A stretch of DNA of 64,000 nt, taken from contig FN649756.1 in assembly GCA_000310025.1 (NCBI GenBank), positions 246,584 through 310,583 of the forward strand, written 5' to 3'. Below, piece by piece: positions 46,983 through 60,098 of this stretch. The notes below the pieces were generated by a model. The model did not search any database, had not been told where the DNA came from, and worked only from the letters and a program-made list of their open reading frames with translations. The position numbers were made by a program, and so were the translations under genes. This DNA is from Ectocarpus siliculosus. Taxonomy: Eukaryota > Sar > Phaeophyceae > Ectocarpales > Ectocarpaceae. Numbering within the stretch: the first letter of the stretch is position 1; the number at the start of each line of letters is the position of its first letter.

Positions 46983-49900
46983 ATGAGCGCCGTAGCTTAC
47001 CTTGTTCTCGCCAATCCATCCTCCAAGAACAACTTGGGGACTTTGATACGATGTGGTGCTGCGTTTGCCGTGGAGGAGGTGATTGTGGTCGGGGCGTTCA
47101 AATGGAGCACTCACGGTGCCCACGGCTCTCACAAGGTGCGGCATCTCTCCAAGCACCAAGCTTCAGCGTAACACCGTTCATGTGGTGTGCCATACCCTGC
47201 CCGGCGCTGCTATCGGCATCGAGTAGAAGCACTGTATATAGTTGCTTGTTTGCAGGTGTAGACTAGTGTACTTACTACTGGTATACCCTACTGCTGTGCC
47301 GTCTGGTACATTAGCCGGGCACATGCACCTTTTCCTCGCAGTGTGTTTAAGATCCTGTTGCAGTACTGCTGTGTAGGGAAAAGCCTACAGCAGTAACTGG
47401 AGGAGGAGGGTGCCATAGCAATGCATCCGCAGCATTGTTCCCCTCACTGCCACAGGACGCGCACTGGTTTGACCCTACCTTCGAAAACGTGTTGTTCGCG
47501 TTTCGTATGCTAACAGCTCCGCGTTGCTGCAGACTGCTGCCGGGTGGTAATTATGACCAGCAGTGGAAATGGGGAAGAGTTTTGGACGTGTCTGACACCT
47601 ACTTCCTAAGTATTGATGTATTGACGTCCCCTTACAATATACAGAAGTATATCACAAGACCAGCAGGCGAAGTACCATGAAGTGGCATGGCAACACCGGC
47701 TTTTCTCTACTTTGCAACATGCCACAGTGTGCACAAATAATTTCGAACTTCGGTCCTCTTTGCCACCGCCGGCGAGTCGGCAATTTACCACTTTGACTGC
47801 ACCCGACCTCTGCCTCTTGCTTGCACTCTGGCATCTATATACCCTCTCCTGTTTTCTTGTCTACGGTAGCACCTTCGGTACCGGTGCTTCGATGACTGGG
47901 AGACGGCCGCCACCTTCCTAAGAGACGAGAAGGGTTGCGATCTTTGCGGCGTTGTAAATCAAAGCCAGATCCAACCCCAAAGACGAGATTCGCCTGTGGG
48001 TCGCGAGCCGCCGCCACCAGCACCTCCACGGGGAAGCGTGGTGCCAGTATCAGCACCAGAGTCTACTACCGCCGCTACGAACTTTGCCGCGCAAGGAGAA
48101 AGCGGGCCGGGAGTTGATAGCTCTTCTGCCAGTCTACCTCTCACGAATATTCCTGCCGCTGAGCAGGGCGCCGGTAGTGCCGCTTCAGAATTTTCCGAGG
48201 AACGGTTTCTGCGGTCGTCATCGTCATCATCATCATCATCACAAGAAGAAGAACGTGTCCCAGAGGAGAGATTGCGGGAGGGAAGCAACAAGGAGGATCG
48301 TCCTACCGTTATAGCCTCAACAGCTGTGCGTCGCCGGCCATTTCGAAGAAGCACGGCGTTCTTGGTTGGACATGGCAATCGCTTGGACCACGAGGCGCTG
48401 GACGTGTGCGATTTTTTCGTGCACGTCGAACAGGTAGGTGAGGGGATGCTGGGAGGGGGGCCTGGAAAATCGAACTGACCAGAGTGGTGACCTGGGCGGG
48501 CTCGGTTGTCTGTTGAAGTATCTACAGTAGTAGCAGTGGTATGAGCCTGAAATCTGTGGACACTCTCGGCACCGCATGCAAGCAGTTGACCCTCTGGTCG
48601 TATGCCACCCCCTTTCCCCGACTGGTACAGCTTGCCATGGTACACGATGGTTGGATTGCCGCATCCACTGGAACCGCTGGCCGTTACGCGATAGCAACGC
48701 TTCGATGGAAGCCGCTCTTATCTAGACGATGTCGTGGTCTCTCAAGACACTCAATCTTGTGCCTGTACGTTTTTTTCATGGATGGCGTTTTTTTTCTCAG
48801 GCGAGCGAGTCCCCGATGGAGCTGGCTGCCCCCGTGACCACGTCTATCGCACTCCACCACTTCACAGCTTGGGCAAACTACGAAGAGGTATCTACGTATC
48901 CGCTGCAGCATTGGTTTTAAGTAGCGCCAAGGTCTGCTGACGCGGTGGAACCTCGCCTTGTCTGTGGCGTACGGTGCCCGCGGCCGCGAGTTTTGCGGAA
49001 CGAACCCGCGTGTTGACGGGCCGGCTTGATGTGGGTCACACAAACTCCGGACATTAGCCGTGGTGCCGTGCTGTACGATTTTGTGATTTCTACAACTTCT
49101 GGAGCTTTCTTTTTCAACAAAACACCAACATAAACGGTGAGACATGCCAGGCTTTGTTTGCGTGGAGGGAGCCTGCAATGCGCTACCGTACACCTTTGAG
49201 GCATTCGCGGAAAATGTGGAGCAAAAGCGCGCGTGAATGATTGCAAATAAGCCGGACAAGACTTGGTGGCCAGGGCACCCAACACTTTTCGTAGCGCCAC
49301 TTGCCACGATTGGAAGCTCTCTCTGAACCGCCTGCCTTTGTTGCTTCTTTCGGGCTCTCTGTCCTTTCGATCCTGCTCGGCATCCGTCCCTTGCAGCGGC
49401 ATTTCACGGGAGAAAAGTTTAACGTGGACGTGGAAGCGGCTCGACGTCACCCTCCTATCCAAAAGGTTCGACACACCAACTGCCCCGATCCGTACAGGCC
49501 TTCTGTGTAGGCCACCTTGTTGCTGTGCTGTCAACGTGCTATCCACTCGTCGTAATGTGTATTGGTAAACGTCAAGACGGCCTTGCGGAAGACAAGTAGA
49601 CGTGCATTGCTGTCCAAAAATCAAAAGAAGACGGCGAATGAAGGTCCATGCCTTCTTGAGAGAGAATTCTGCTCGGTATGCTGGCATTAGGTGCATGTTG
49701 CGGTTGTGATGCGTCACGCAAACGGAGGGTTGCGACGGAGGGCGCCCGATTTCCCCTTCACCACCTCGCCTCAATGAAGCTGATGGAGCTGATGCGGGAA
49801 AGGGTAACCTACTTATCCGCACCCATGCTTGCTGGGTCTCCCCTTCCACGATTCTGACCGTCCGTTATCTGCAACACGCCGACCACCTCAGGACAAGAAC

Positions 49901-50059
49901 GCCTTAGCCGAGGAGCGCGTGCGTTTGCGTGAGGAACGCCTAGCGGCGGATCCACTAGAAGGGGCTGCGTCCCTAGGGGATGAAAGTTCTCAAGGCGGAG
50001 GGGGATTGGGGTGGCTCGCCGGCGTGGAAGGTGATGCGACAGCTAATGGTGACTACTGA
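46983..50059 (+). CDS. SpoU-family tRNA/rRNA 2'-O-methyltransferase
   Basis: Four phase-0 exons: 46983..47135, 47870..48433, 48801..48887 and 49892..50059; 323 aa. The N-terminus carries the SPOUT motif-1 region (NPSSKNNLGTLIRCGAAFAV, then EEVIVVGAFKWSTHGAHGSHK), followed by RCFDDWETAATFLRDEKGCD. After an insert of about 120 residues rich in Pro, Ser, Glu and Gln come the knot strands PFRRSTAFLVGHGN, CDFFVHVEQ and VTTSIALHHFTAWANYEE. SpoU enzymes transfer a methyl group from S-adenosylmethionine to ribose 2'-OH of tRNA or rRNA through a trefoil knot. The usual N-E-G motif and the SLNVSVA stretch are altered here (GHGN and SPMELAAPV), so activity is uncertain. The C-terminus is charged then Gly-rich. 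An in-frame Met at 46953 gives a start ten residues longer. The substrate cannot be told from sequence. Confidence 0.8.
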
Positions 50060-51753
50060 GAGCAGCGGCGCTTTTTTTGAGGCGATCCGTTGAGTTGCAA
50101 GCGGGGTCGGGGCGACTGGTGCGAGTGGGTCGTGTTGAAGGGCGGCCACGGCGGTAGGAGAGAAAAATGAATTATGTTGTGTTTGTGGCGGATCTATCTG
50201 TGGAGTTGCTAAGAAACGCGGGTTGGGACACCGGTAGCCCCAAGTGCCATCGACACGCGGAATTTCAATGTTCGCCGCGCTGCCCTTGCTTTTTTCAAGT
50301 GACAGGGCTGCCCTGGCCTTGCTAGAGACAGGCTTGGTGCGGTCTCTTTAGGGTTAACCCCTCCCACGCCAACAACTTCCATGTGTTTGCCAGAGGAATG
50401 GCAAGACTTTGACCTTGCGTCACGTGGAGGATTCTTGTTCCTTTAGCGGAGAATGAAACATGCTCGGAATCGGTGACAACCAACCTCGCAAGTCATCATG
50501 AGCGATACCGCCGCCCACCGGCCGGAATGACGTGCGGGGCTGAGTAGAGCAGGCAACGCGGTGGGTAGTCCTTCACGTCCTGTTTTTTCTTTGGTTGGTT
50601 GCTCGCTCGCTTCTGCCTGGGAACCAGGCGGTAAATTCCTCTCTAGCGTTTTTGACCCTAGCGCTTCCCAGGGGGAATTTTGGTATGGCAACGGCTTGCG
50701 CGTGAGCGGTCGCCATCAAAACCGGCGGAAGGAGGAAGTCGATTCCGATAATCTCGGGTAGGGGACAGAAAAGCTGATGTGCATTCTTCGTCCAGCGAGA
50801 CTTTCTTAGATTGTCAACCATGGAGAGGCTCTGCATCGTCGGAGTTGTAGAGAAATTGTGAGGGTTGCGGAAAGCGGGTGTCTATGCGTTTGTGCTGGGG
50901 AGTTTTGGCACAGGTGGACAGCGATCTTTTTCGGAGGTGGACAGCCTCTTGTCGGAAGGAAGAAGCGCAGAGAGAACGAAAGAGATGGAGAAAAATAACG
51001 CGGTGCCCTGCCGGGGGGGCGTACTGTCCGTACCACGCACCCACCTACCCCCCAGAGTCCCCACAGGTAAGCATAGAGTACCGGGTACCCTCAAACACCT
51101 GGTCCCCCTCTCCCAGCTTGCTTTAGCCTCTCCCTGGCCGGTCCTCCCGCCCGGGGGACTCCCCATTTGACGGCAATCGAAAACTAATATTGCGGTTGTG
51201 GTTGCAAGCCCTCCTACTGTACAAAAAATTGTGACACCTCTCTTGCTGTTTGCTCCTCGAGGAGGACGGTGCAACCTGCAGCCGCCCTTTTTCATCAATG
51301 CTTTGCGCGGAATTCCACCAAAGCGAACCGGAGACAGAAACATATGGTACAGACTTAAGCATACGACTCACAACCAAGGTAACTTCTCTACAACAAAACA
51401 ACAATCAGTTCCTATTCTAGTTCCAACTTATAACAGGGGATCAGGCGATACAATACCTCATTCCGTTTCTCCCGAAACAAATTATACACGTACAAACAAG
51501 ATCAACAGGAGAGGTACCAATACACATTACATACATTGTTTTTTCGATTTTCGTAAGATCCACGTTCGTGTCCGATTGCTGTTGTTGCGCGTTGATGCCA
51601 CATCAAAATCCGAAAAAACGGGGCCACGCCAGCCCCGCTGCGGGCGTCGACAGCTGAAGGGAACTTGTAGCAAAAACGCGCATCCATACCCACCCCCCCT
51701 CTTTGCTGTACGGAGAGCTGAAGGCGCTCAGAAGTACCCTGCCTGGACTCGGG
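50060..51753. other. Intergenic, no gene seen
   Basis: Between the SpoU gene (plus) and the ankyrin gene (minus), so it holds both 3' ends. The part at 51340-51560 is noticeably richer in A and T than its surroundings. A 153-codon open frame on the minus strand (50882-51343) has no recognised motif. Confidence 0.45.
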
Positions 51754-53223
51754 CTACAGGAACCGCACGATGTTGCGGAAGACGCCTTCGTTCGTCTGTG
51801 TCGTGAGCCAGGCTACCACACCGTCGGACCCTGCTTCGAACCCAGCAGCCTTACCGACAGAGCCCGTGCGACGGGCGGTGCTGCTCCAGGCCTGTGCGCC
51901 CCTCCCGGAGCCAACGCCTCCGCCGCCCGTCGTGGTCTCGACCCTCTTTTCCTCCCGCTTAGCGCGGCAGTTCCGGCCTTCCCTGAGCTCGCCGACAGAC
52001 TCAGCGGTAGTGTTGGAGACATCCGCTGCCGGGCCCAGTCTCTGGGTGAGCGCGGCACATGACCAGGAGGCCCCGGCGACGCCAGGTTCTGTCCTGGTCG
52101 GCGAACTTCAGCAACTTGGTCAGACGTAGGATTGCCGGACCGTTTTCTTCGGGAGCTTCGTCGATTCTAGGGATTACCGCGGAAGTTGTCGCGCCGTTCC
52201 AGTCGACGGCAGTCTCGTCAGCGCCCCATCTCAACAGCAGGTCCGCGGCGTCAGGGTTTACCACGTGGCACGCGGTGTGCAAGGCGGTCATCCCGTTGTG
52301 CGGGCATTTCGCATGGAGGTCTGCTCCCAACTTCAAGAGGGCAAGCATGGCTGCGAAATAGCTGATGGAGAAGGTCGACACGCAGAGGGGTGGTCTCCCC
52401 GCGATACAAGTCTTCGATGTCGGCTCCAGCCCTGGCGAGCGCAACGATGGCGTCCGGGTTGTTAAACCCCACGGCTACGTGAATTGGAGTTAAGCCGCCA
52501 TTGCTTAAACTTCCGCCATTTCTTAAACTTACAGAGGCACCCCCAGCCAAGAGAAACGTTTACGGTGGAGATGTGACCGGCGTCCAGTGCATGACATAAC
52601 GGGGTATTCCCTGCGGAACAGCGGCGATCCACCTTCGCCCCCTTGTGCAGCAAACTACGTAGTACCCCGTCTTCCCCACGGCGGGCAGCGAGGTGAATGG
52701 GAAAGTTGCCATTGCGGAGTTGCTTGTCGGCATCGGCTCCGCCGAGCAAAAGCACCTGAGCAAGCTCCGCGTGACCGTGTTGGAGGGCGAGGTGAAGGGG
52801 AGCAACGCCATCGGCATCGAGTCTGTTCACGTCCGCCCCAGCCAGCATGAGCACCTTCGTAGCAGCCAACTTCCCGCCACTAACCGCAAGGTGGAGCGGC
52901 GTAAGACCGGAAAGAGGTGCTTGATCGTTGATGTATTTCCCGGCGCCTGCCCTCGTCAACATTGATATTACTTGCTCGCTTCCGCCTTCGGCACCCGCGT
53001 GCATCAGAGTACGACCATCGCAGCCCCTCCACCCGGCGCTCGCGTTCGCCCCAACCTTCAGCAGTTTCTCTACCAGGGCAGCGTTTCCTGTACCTGCCGC
53101 GTGCTCGAGAGGAACCCGCAGCCACTTGGTCCACTGTCGAGGCGTCGCCAGGTCGCACACCAAATCGAGGATCATGTCTCCGGTGCCGTGAAGGGTGCTC
53201 TTGCGGTCTTGGTGTGTCGACAT
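51754..53223 (-). pseudogene. Ankyrin-repeat protein gene with three apparent frameshifts
   Basis: From the ATG at 53223 the frame runs through MSTHQDRKSTLHGTGDMILD and DLATPRQWTKWLRVPLEHA into ankyrin repeats (GLTPLHLAVSGGKLAATKVL, GVAPLHLALQHGHAELAQVL, GNFPIHLAARRGEDGVLRSL). Near 52562 it must shift by one base to continue as LLAGGASVSLRNGG and GLTPIHVAVGFNNPDAIVAL. Near 52385 it shifts again to reach GMTALHTACHVVNPDAADLL. Near 52060 it shifts a third time into a basic tail ending GVVAWLTTQTNEGVFRNIVR and a stop at 51754. All three shifts are in the same direction. Ankyrin repeats mediate protein contacts. Either this is a decayed copy or the assembly has small indels; it lies beside a low-quality, gap-flanking region. 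Without the shifts the product would be near 490 aa. Confidence 0.7.
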
Positions 53224-53317
53224 CCTGAATTCAGTTAAGACTCCGTACCCCCGCACGCCCTGTTGTCTGCCACGCGTTAAACCTTGCTCTGTGTAGATGG
53301 TATACCGTGAGAGGGAG

Positions 53318-53504
53318 GGGGGGGGGGGGGGGGGGGGGGGGGCAAAATTCTTTCGGCCCCTTTTAAAACAGCCCCCGGGAAACCAAAAACCAAAAAGGGG
53401 GAAAGGGGGCCTCTCCCATTTTTTTAAAACCCCCACCCCCCCGAACCTTTTTTTTTTTCCTTTGGGGGGAAAACCCATTTTTTTTTAATGGGGACCTTTC
53501 CAAA
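53318..53504. other. Low-quality, homopolymer-smoothed sequence after a poly-G run
   Basis: A poly-G run of about 25 bases is followed by homopolymer-block sequence (GCAAAATTCTTTCGGCCCC and onward) that mirrors, position by position, the clean sequence after the gap (GTCAAATTCCTTCGGCACAC from about 53624). It is a degraded re-read of the right flank. Confidence 0.85.
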
Positions 53505-53604
53505 NNNNNNNNNNNNNNNNNNNNNNNNNNNNNNNNNNNNNNNNNNNNNNNNNNNNNNNNNNNNNNNNNNNNNNNNNNNNNNNNNNNNNNNNNNNNNNNN
53601 NNNN
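53505..53604. other. Assembly gap (100 N)
   Basis: Fixed-size gap. As the two flanks represent the same sequence, the gap is probably a failed overlap. Confidence 0.9.
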
Positions 53605-54984
53605 GGGTGGGGGGGGGGAGGGGGGTCAAATTCCTTCGGCACACTTCAAGAGCAGCAGCACGGAGACCAATAACCAGAAATGGGTGAAGTGGGCCATCTC
53701 CAATTTTATCAAACCCTCGACTCAGCTGACCATTATGTCTTTCCTTATGGTGGCAGACCACATGTCTTCGTACTGGGACCATTCCAGAGCGTCTGACGAA
53801 CCGTACCCGGGTACTTCATCACCACTTTAGGGTACACTAGAAATCAACACGCTTGCACCCCCAGGCTGCCAGCTGATTGGCCGAAAAACCATCGTACCCA
53901 CTTCGGAAGAAACCTCCATCGGGTACAACTACGCTGGCATTAGGACCCTCCGGTGTGACCGATATCGGTTACTGGTGTACCCGCAAGGGGTCGATCTTGT
54001 ACCCAGAAATGGTCATATAATCCCGGCGCCCGACGCTCTAGCATAAAACCCGCAGAGAAAACCGTGTACCGCACATACCGTGTACTGCACATACATACCC
54101 ACAACCAAACCACCAACAACGCTCGCTCGTTGATGGGCACCGCCTCCATAGGAGCCTCCACAGGATACCGGCCCCTCTCGGCAGAGGGTCGGACTCGCTT
54201 GACGCGCGAGTTTTCGGTGTGGTGCTAATCAGTAAAAGCACACAAAGAGAGAGACGCACAGAGAGAGAGAAAAACGGGCACGACCTGCCTCGTGCATCAT
54301 GCTTCCGAGGCACAGGACACAGGCAGCGGTTTATTGGTTTCGCCGCGATCTACGGCGGATGCTGTCGGAAATTGGTGTCGTATTAATTCCCAAGTTCCCT
54401 GAAATGGTGATAATCCAACCGGGTTGTACCCGTTTCTGGTTACTTTTCCAGAACGGATCCTACTGGCACCGGCACATCGAACTTGGCAACGGGGTCGACA
54501 GTCAACAAGCATATGCATGTGGCTTGATGGTGTTCTCGACGAATGAAGTACATTAGTTCGTCCCTACTCTTGTAAGTAGAGCTGGCCACATCAGCAGACC
54601 TATTTACTGTCGGTACCGACATGCTGCAGACTGCAGACCGCCGAACTGCTGACAGTCTTAAAAAATAAAATTCAAATATGATGCAGTCAGTGCAAGCTGA
54701 GCTACCGCTTTCACTCGGTACCGCGAGTAAGCATACGTTAATGACACGTGTGATGGTTGGAGATGACAGCGCGCGTGATGACGATCAGCGATGTGACGGG
54801 TGGGGTGCAGTGGTAACCCAAGACAAGGCAGACGTCTCGGAGGGCGCCGCGGTTGCTGTGCACCCCCCAGGCGGTGGTGGCCCCGCATGCACGTGCGGAG
54901 CCCCCACCAACAGCCGACAGCACCAGAGCAGCCTGCACGCGGCAGCATTGACGGCACCCTCTGCAACAACTTGACTGTGTATCG
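53605..54984. other. Intergenic, no gene seen
   Basis: Upstream regions of the ankyrin gene (minus) and of the exonuclease gene (plus). No gene was recognised. There is a small local duplication around 54062-54095 (CGTGTAC(C/T)GCACATAC). Confidence 0.45.
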
Positions 54985-57900
54985 ATGAGCGGTCTGTTCA
55001 TCCCGACTTACGGTTCATCAGCCGAGGGAAGTTCCACCAGAGTCCTCCCTTCCAAGCAGGTCGTTAGCAACAACAAGAGGCGGGTTCCTTCTGGTATGCC
55101 GTCGTTGGTGTTCAACGGCAACATCGAGTATGTGCAGGTCAGTGATGTGAGAGTCTCACATGCTCGGGTGCTCGGGTATGTGGTGCTCCTTTTCCTGGCC
55201 TTGGGGCATACGTATCCATGCTTTCGCAATTCTTTATGCTGCTTCGAAACGCGCGCGAAATTTAGATATCAAACGAATTCGGGGAGGCTCATGAAACATG
55301 ATTCCACCGCATCCTGAACGCAGCGGTAATCACCAGAGGGTGCGCCCCACTTACAGCAGTTTGCAGCAAACACCTCTACCTGGGTAATGTTCAAGAGGTT
55401 TTGAGGTTTCACCTTTCGTCCCCACACTCTTTATCTCGCATCGGCGTGAATTGGTTTCCAGCCCCTGTATGGATATAGATACATCTCGCGGTGCTTGTTC
55501 TCGTCAATTATTTGGCGGCTCCCAGCTTGTTGCGTCCGCGATCTCCCAATTCCCTCCCCTCCGTCAAACCACCCGCGTGTCGTGGGTAGAGTAGACAAGA
55601 AGACGGATATCCTAAAGGTTCTGAACTTGGTGAGCCTAAAAAGGTGGCCCATGAAGACACTTGCTGTGTGGTGAACTTGCAGATTTCGACCTTGTTCCCG
55701 GTATACAGCAGTTGCAGCCTGTCGCCGCCGCCGAGCTGTCATCAGTCATAAGTGTACATGGAGGTTACAGTAGTGTAGGATCCACTGAAGGTGTTTTTCT
55801 TAGTCGATCTGACTTCTTTTTCGCGAAAGTCCCAGCTTCTTCTTAACTACATACTCTAACCACATTTTTTCTTACTTGCGGGCCGCATCTCTGGTACTAC
55901 ACCTTCCACAACCCACGAAATAGTCGTTTCAAGCCGCGGACGAAGCGGCGCGTGCTCTGGAGGCCGCCCAACCAGAGGTGCTAGGCTTTGACATCGAATG
56001 GCAGGTCTCCTTTGTAGCAGGAGAGGTGAGTTGCTACTGTCATTGGTGCCGCTCCTCGGTTTGGTGCAGTCTCCTGGTGTGTCAGGTGCAGTCTGTATGA
56101 AGTTCATCTCTCGAACCTTGCTGGTTGGCTCGAGGGTATCCTGCTTTGTGCTCGACGGTGGTTGATGACCTTGCACCCTTTCATAGAACCAAAGAGTGCC
56201 TTGGGCTCCCAAGGTTCAACGTGAAAAGTGCTCGAGCACCCTCTCAGACGAAATACAAGCGTTTTGATGAGCGTCGATAGTGCTACACCATGCTTGTTTG
56301 TTTTTTTTCGTCCATCCTTTCGAGAGAACAACTGGTGCTTACTGGTGCTTACTACATGCTTCCTCAGGTATGCGCGCCGGCACAACAGAGTTTCCAACGT
56401 CCCGTTCAAGTGAAAGGTCCAGCGGTATCCCTCTTTCCCCAGAAAGCAGACATATTTCTCTGATGCCTCTTCATGCCGATGTGACGTACAACTACAGGCG
56501 CCACGCCCGACGGCCACGCTCCAGCTTTGCGCTCCGGAGCACCCCAAGTGCACCGTTGCGACCGCGGAGAATCAGACCAACCGCACCTCCGCTTCCAACC
56601 CCAGCAGTGGGCCGTGTTTCAGTGCGAGCTCTGGCCAGCAACCACAGCAGCAGCAACAGCAGCAGCAACAGCAGCGGCGGCGGCTGCAGCGGTCCTGCCC
56701 GGTATGGGGAACAGCCTACATATTTCACCTGTGTCACATGCGCGACCCCGTCCCGTCATCGTCACCGACATCGCCATCAGTTCACTCGGAAGCGAAACAG
56801 CACGTGGACAGCAGCAGCAGCAGCAGCAGCAGTAGCATGGGACAGAGCGCGGTGGAGCACGAGCAGCACCACCGTAGTCGCCCAACGGCACCCCCGCCGC
56901 GTCTTCCGGACTCTTTGGTCAGAGTGCTGTCCAACCCTGCCATCTTGCTGGCCGGGGTAGGGGTCGGGGGAGACGTGAATCGGCTGGAGAGGGAGTACGA
57001 CCAGCTCCGGGCGGGCGGCGGGGTGGGGGGGGTGGTGGACCTGTCGGAGGTTGCCAAGCGCAAGGTGCGTGGGTGTAGCTCCGGCGTAGCAAGCTCTGCA
57101 CCACGTGCTGCGGACGTTGCCGCTTGCGGTATAAACGCTGCGAGTATGTTGTGGGACCTCACCAGTAGTCCACGCAGGTTCTTCTAAGCAAGCAAACCTG
57201 TTTCGCGGGTGGCCACGCAGATGGGAGTAATCGCTTACGTCGAGATAGGATTGGAAACCTGATCCCCCTTCAAGTTCTTCAGTACCGATTACATGTTTAC
57301 CCACGGAGAATTACTCTTGTCGTGTAGCGCTCATTCAACGCTCATATGCTTACACGCAGCCGTTACCCATGAAGTTTTTAGAGGGCACGGGTTTAGCTTG
57401 GACGATTGGGTACAAGCTGCCTATGATAAGAGACCCGCACGCGTTGAAAAGGAAGTGTTCGGTTGTGTCCACTCCGTGGCTGCGTGATAGCACCAGTGTA
57501 TTCCAATGTTGGTTTCTGCTGAGTCTTCACCTGGGTTACTTCTTCGAGTCGGTTGGCAGACATCGCTTCGCTTCGAAACAATCGCGTTTGACAGGTATAT
57601 AGTGCCATAGGCACCCACTTGTGTCGCATGTTGTAAAGTCTCAACGGAAACACAATCGGACCTGCCACCAGGTGGCGCCAGAGAGACGGCGAAGGGGCAT
57701 GTGGTCGCTCGCCGACCTGTGCGCCGAGGTGCTGGAGCTGGAGCTGAAAAAGCCGGCTTCTTTGAGGACCGGAAGCTGGGAGAAGCGCCCCCTCAGTGTT
57801 GACCAGCTTTTCTACGCCGCTGCGGATGCGTACGCTGGCTTGCGGCTGTGGCAGGTGACTCGCTGGTTGTTGTGCCTGTGTGCTATTACCTTGAAATACG

Positions 57901-60058
57901 TCGTTACGACGCCCGCTGAGGAAATCGCAGCAGAGGTCTATCATGCAAGGGGATCGGATAATAGTAAGCGTCAGTAACGAAATGCAGACAGACTGGGATG
58001 GATAGATTCGCGTAGGAGGTGCGTGTTGGTGCTCCGAGTGTGGTGGCTCTCGCAGCTACTTTACTGTAGCTGGTGCGAGCTGGAGATCGAAGCACGGTAT
58101 GCATAGCTGTTGACATTTTTCGTGTGTTGTTGCCAAAACAGGAGTTGAGGTCCTCTTGATGGAGGGTCTCGGCACGACGCTCAACGCAGTTCGCAGTTTT
58201 TGCCACCATGTGCCCTCATGGACTGCCACTGCTATGTTGCGTATCGCCACACTTCTTTAATCACAAGAAGTGTGGCTTCTTCTCCCTCCATGCCCAGTAG
58301 CCGAACTTGAACGGGAAACACACAAGGAACGCCGCACGGTAACATGAATGAACAACCCGCCTTGTCCCTCGGAAGAACGCCGTGCTTGCGTTCAAACTCG
58401 GTTGTACGTAACGCTTTTGTACCGCTCCTGCTACGCATACACACGCAGACCATGCACGAGATGCCGGACTTGGTGCTGCAGAGGTCCGATGCGAACGGAC
58501 CCAGAGTCGAAGGCACCTCGGCGGCAGCAGGTAGCCCGAGGAGGTGTGACGTCAACGCTGCTGCTGCGGGTGGTGAGGGCAAGGGCCAGGCGCGGGGGGG
58601 TGTCGACGCGCAGCCGGCGCGGGGGGGGCAGGAGATGGCGACTGCCTCCAGGAACGCTGAGACTACGAGTGGGTGACATATACTCCAATGCTCCCACTTT
58701 GTTCCTCGAGAGTTTGTGTTGCCCTAAACGCGTTTTTTTCGGAGTCAAAAGAGCAGTGCGTGCTGCCGCCAAATCCCGTGTTGGAGGTCGTGCGTGCACC
58801 GCAACGCGGAAGGATGAAACGTGGGTGTTTGCCATGGATTCTTGCCCAAATTTAACATGCGTGTTCCCGCGTGTGCTTGCTGCATGTTACTCCAACTTCA
58901 GAGCACGACAGTGTTTTGCCCCCACTTCGGCGCTCCAAGTGACACATATTTTTGCCCGTGGAGTCGAATTACCCTGCAGTATTTCTTCATCTCGTGTTGG
59001 AATCACAACCACAAATCACCGGTAGCAATGGTTCTTACCTGTCACCCGCCCGCTTCTCGCCCCCTTCTCTGTGTCTGGCTTGAAAGCACGGCCGCGATTG
59101 CCGTTGTCGAAGCTTGAGACGCACCGCCTTTGGCACGAGGACGGGCTGTCCGTGGATGCCGTGGCGGAGGTGCGGTGCAACAAGGCCAACACGGTCCGGG
59201 GATACCTTTCAGGTTGGTTGGTTTTGAATTCATCGCGCGTTGTAAGATATTGTACTGCTGTCCAGTATCCGCCGTTCGATTGGCCCATGCAATGTATCCG
59301 AAACTGCCTACGTACCTTCCAGCACACCTTGGGAGTCCTATCCAATCAACATAATTTGGCATGCAGCATCAGAAATCCACTAGCGGAAGTGTGCCTCTCG
59401 AGTTAAATGCTTGCCGTCGTCCCTGCTTGAACGACACTCGCCGTTTTTCTTCAACATCGAAAGTGCCCTCAAGGCGGGGAAGTTTGTTTGTAAAAATACT
59501 GCACCCAAGCATGTTGGTACGACATGCCATTTAGTCCAGCTGTCGCACGCCCCTCTCTGCGCTTGACACTCTGCTGATGCTGGGCTTGCAGCTGATCTCC
59601 CTAACGGATTGATCGTTGACAGACTGCATCGAAGCTGGGCTTCCCTACGACTGGACACGAGTCGGCATCGACGCTGACAAGGAGGAGGAGATCGTCACAG
59701 CTCTCTTGGCGGCGACTGCGGGTAGCGGCAAACAACCGGCAGTAGCGGCAGCAGGGGGGGACCGTGGTCCGTTTAAAGCTGCAGCGCCAGCGGCCTCATC
59801 GGAAACATCTCCCAAGATTCCCGACCACCACAAGGCGAAGGCGGAAGCAACGAACGTGGGCGTCGCGGTGTCGCCCATGATGCCTCTGGCAAGCAACTCA
59901 AGGCCTTCGCTGAGCGATCTGCAGGTCGACGAGGGCATCGGTCTCGCCACGCCGACAACCAGCGGTCGCAGCGCGCCTGCCGTCGAGCCCGTGGGCACCA
60001 GTTGTGGCCATAACACCACTACCACTACTCCGGTACTCAAGGGTCAATGTTCGGCGGT

Positions 60059-60098
<40 letters not shown>

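Noticed and set aside
48917..49849. 310-aa minus-strand frame in the SpoU gene
   Set aside because: It lies over an intron of a gene with coherent plus-strand exons, and shows no domain.
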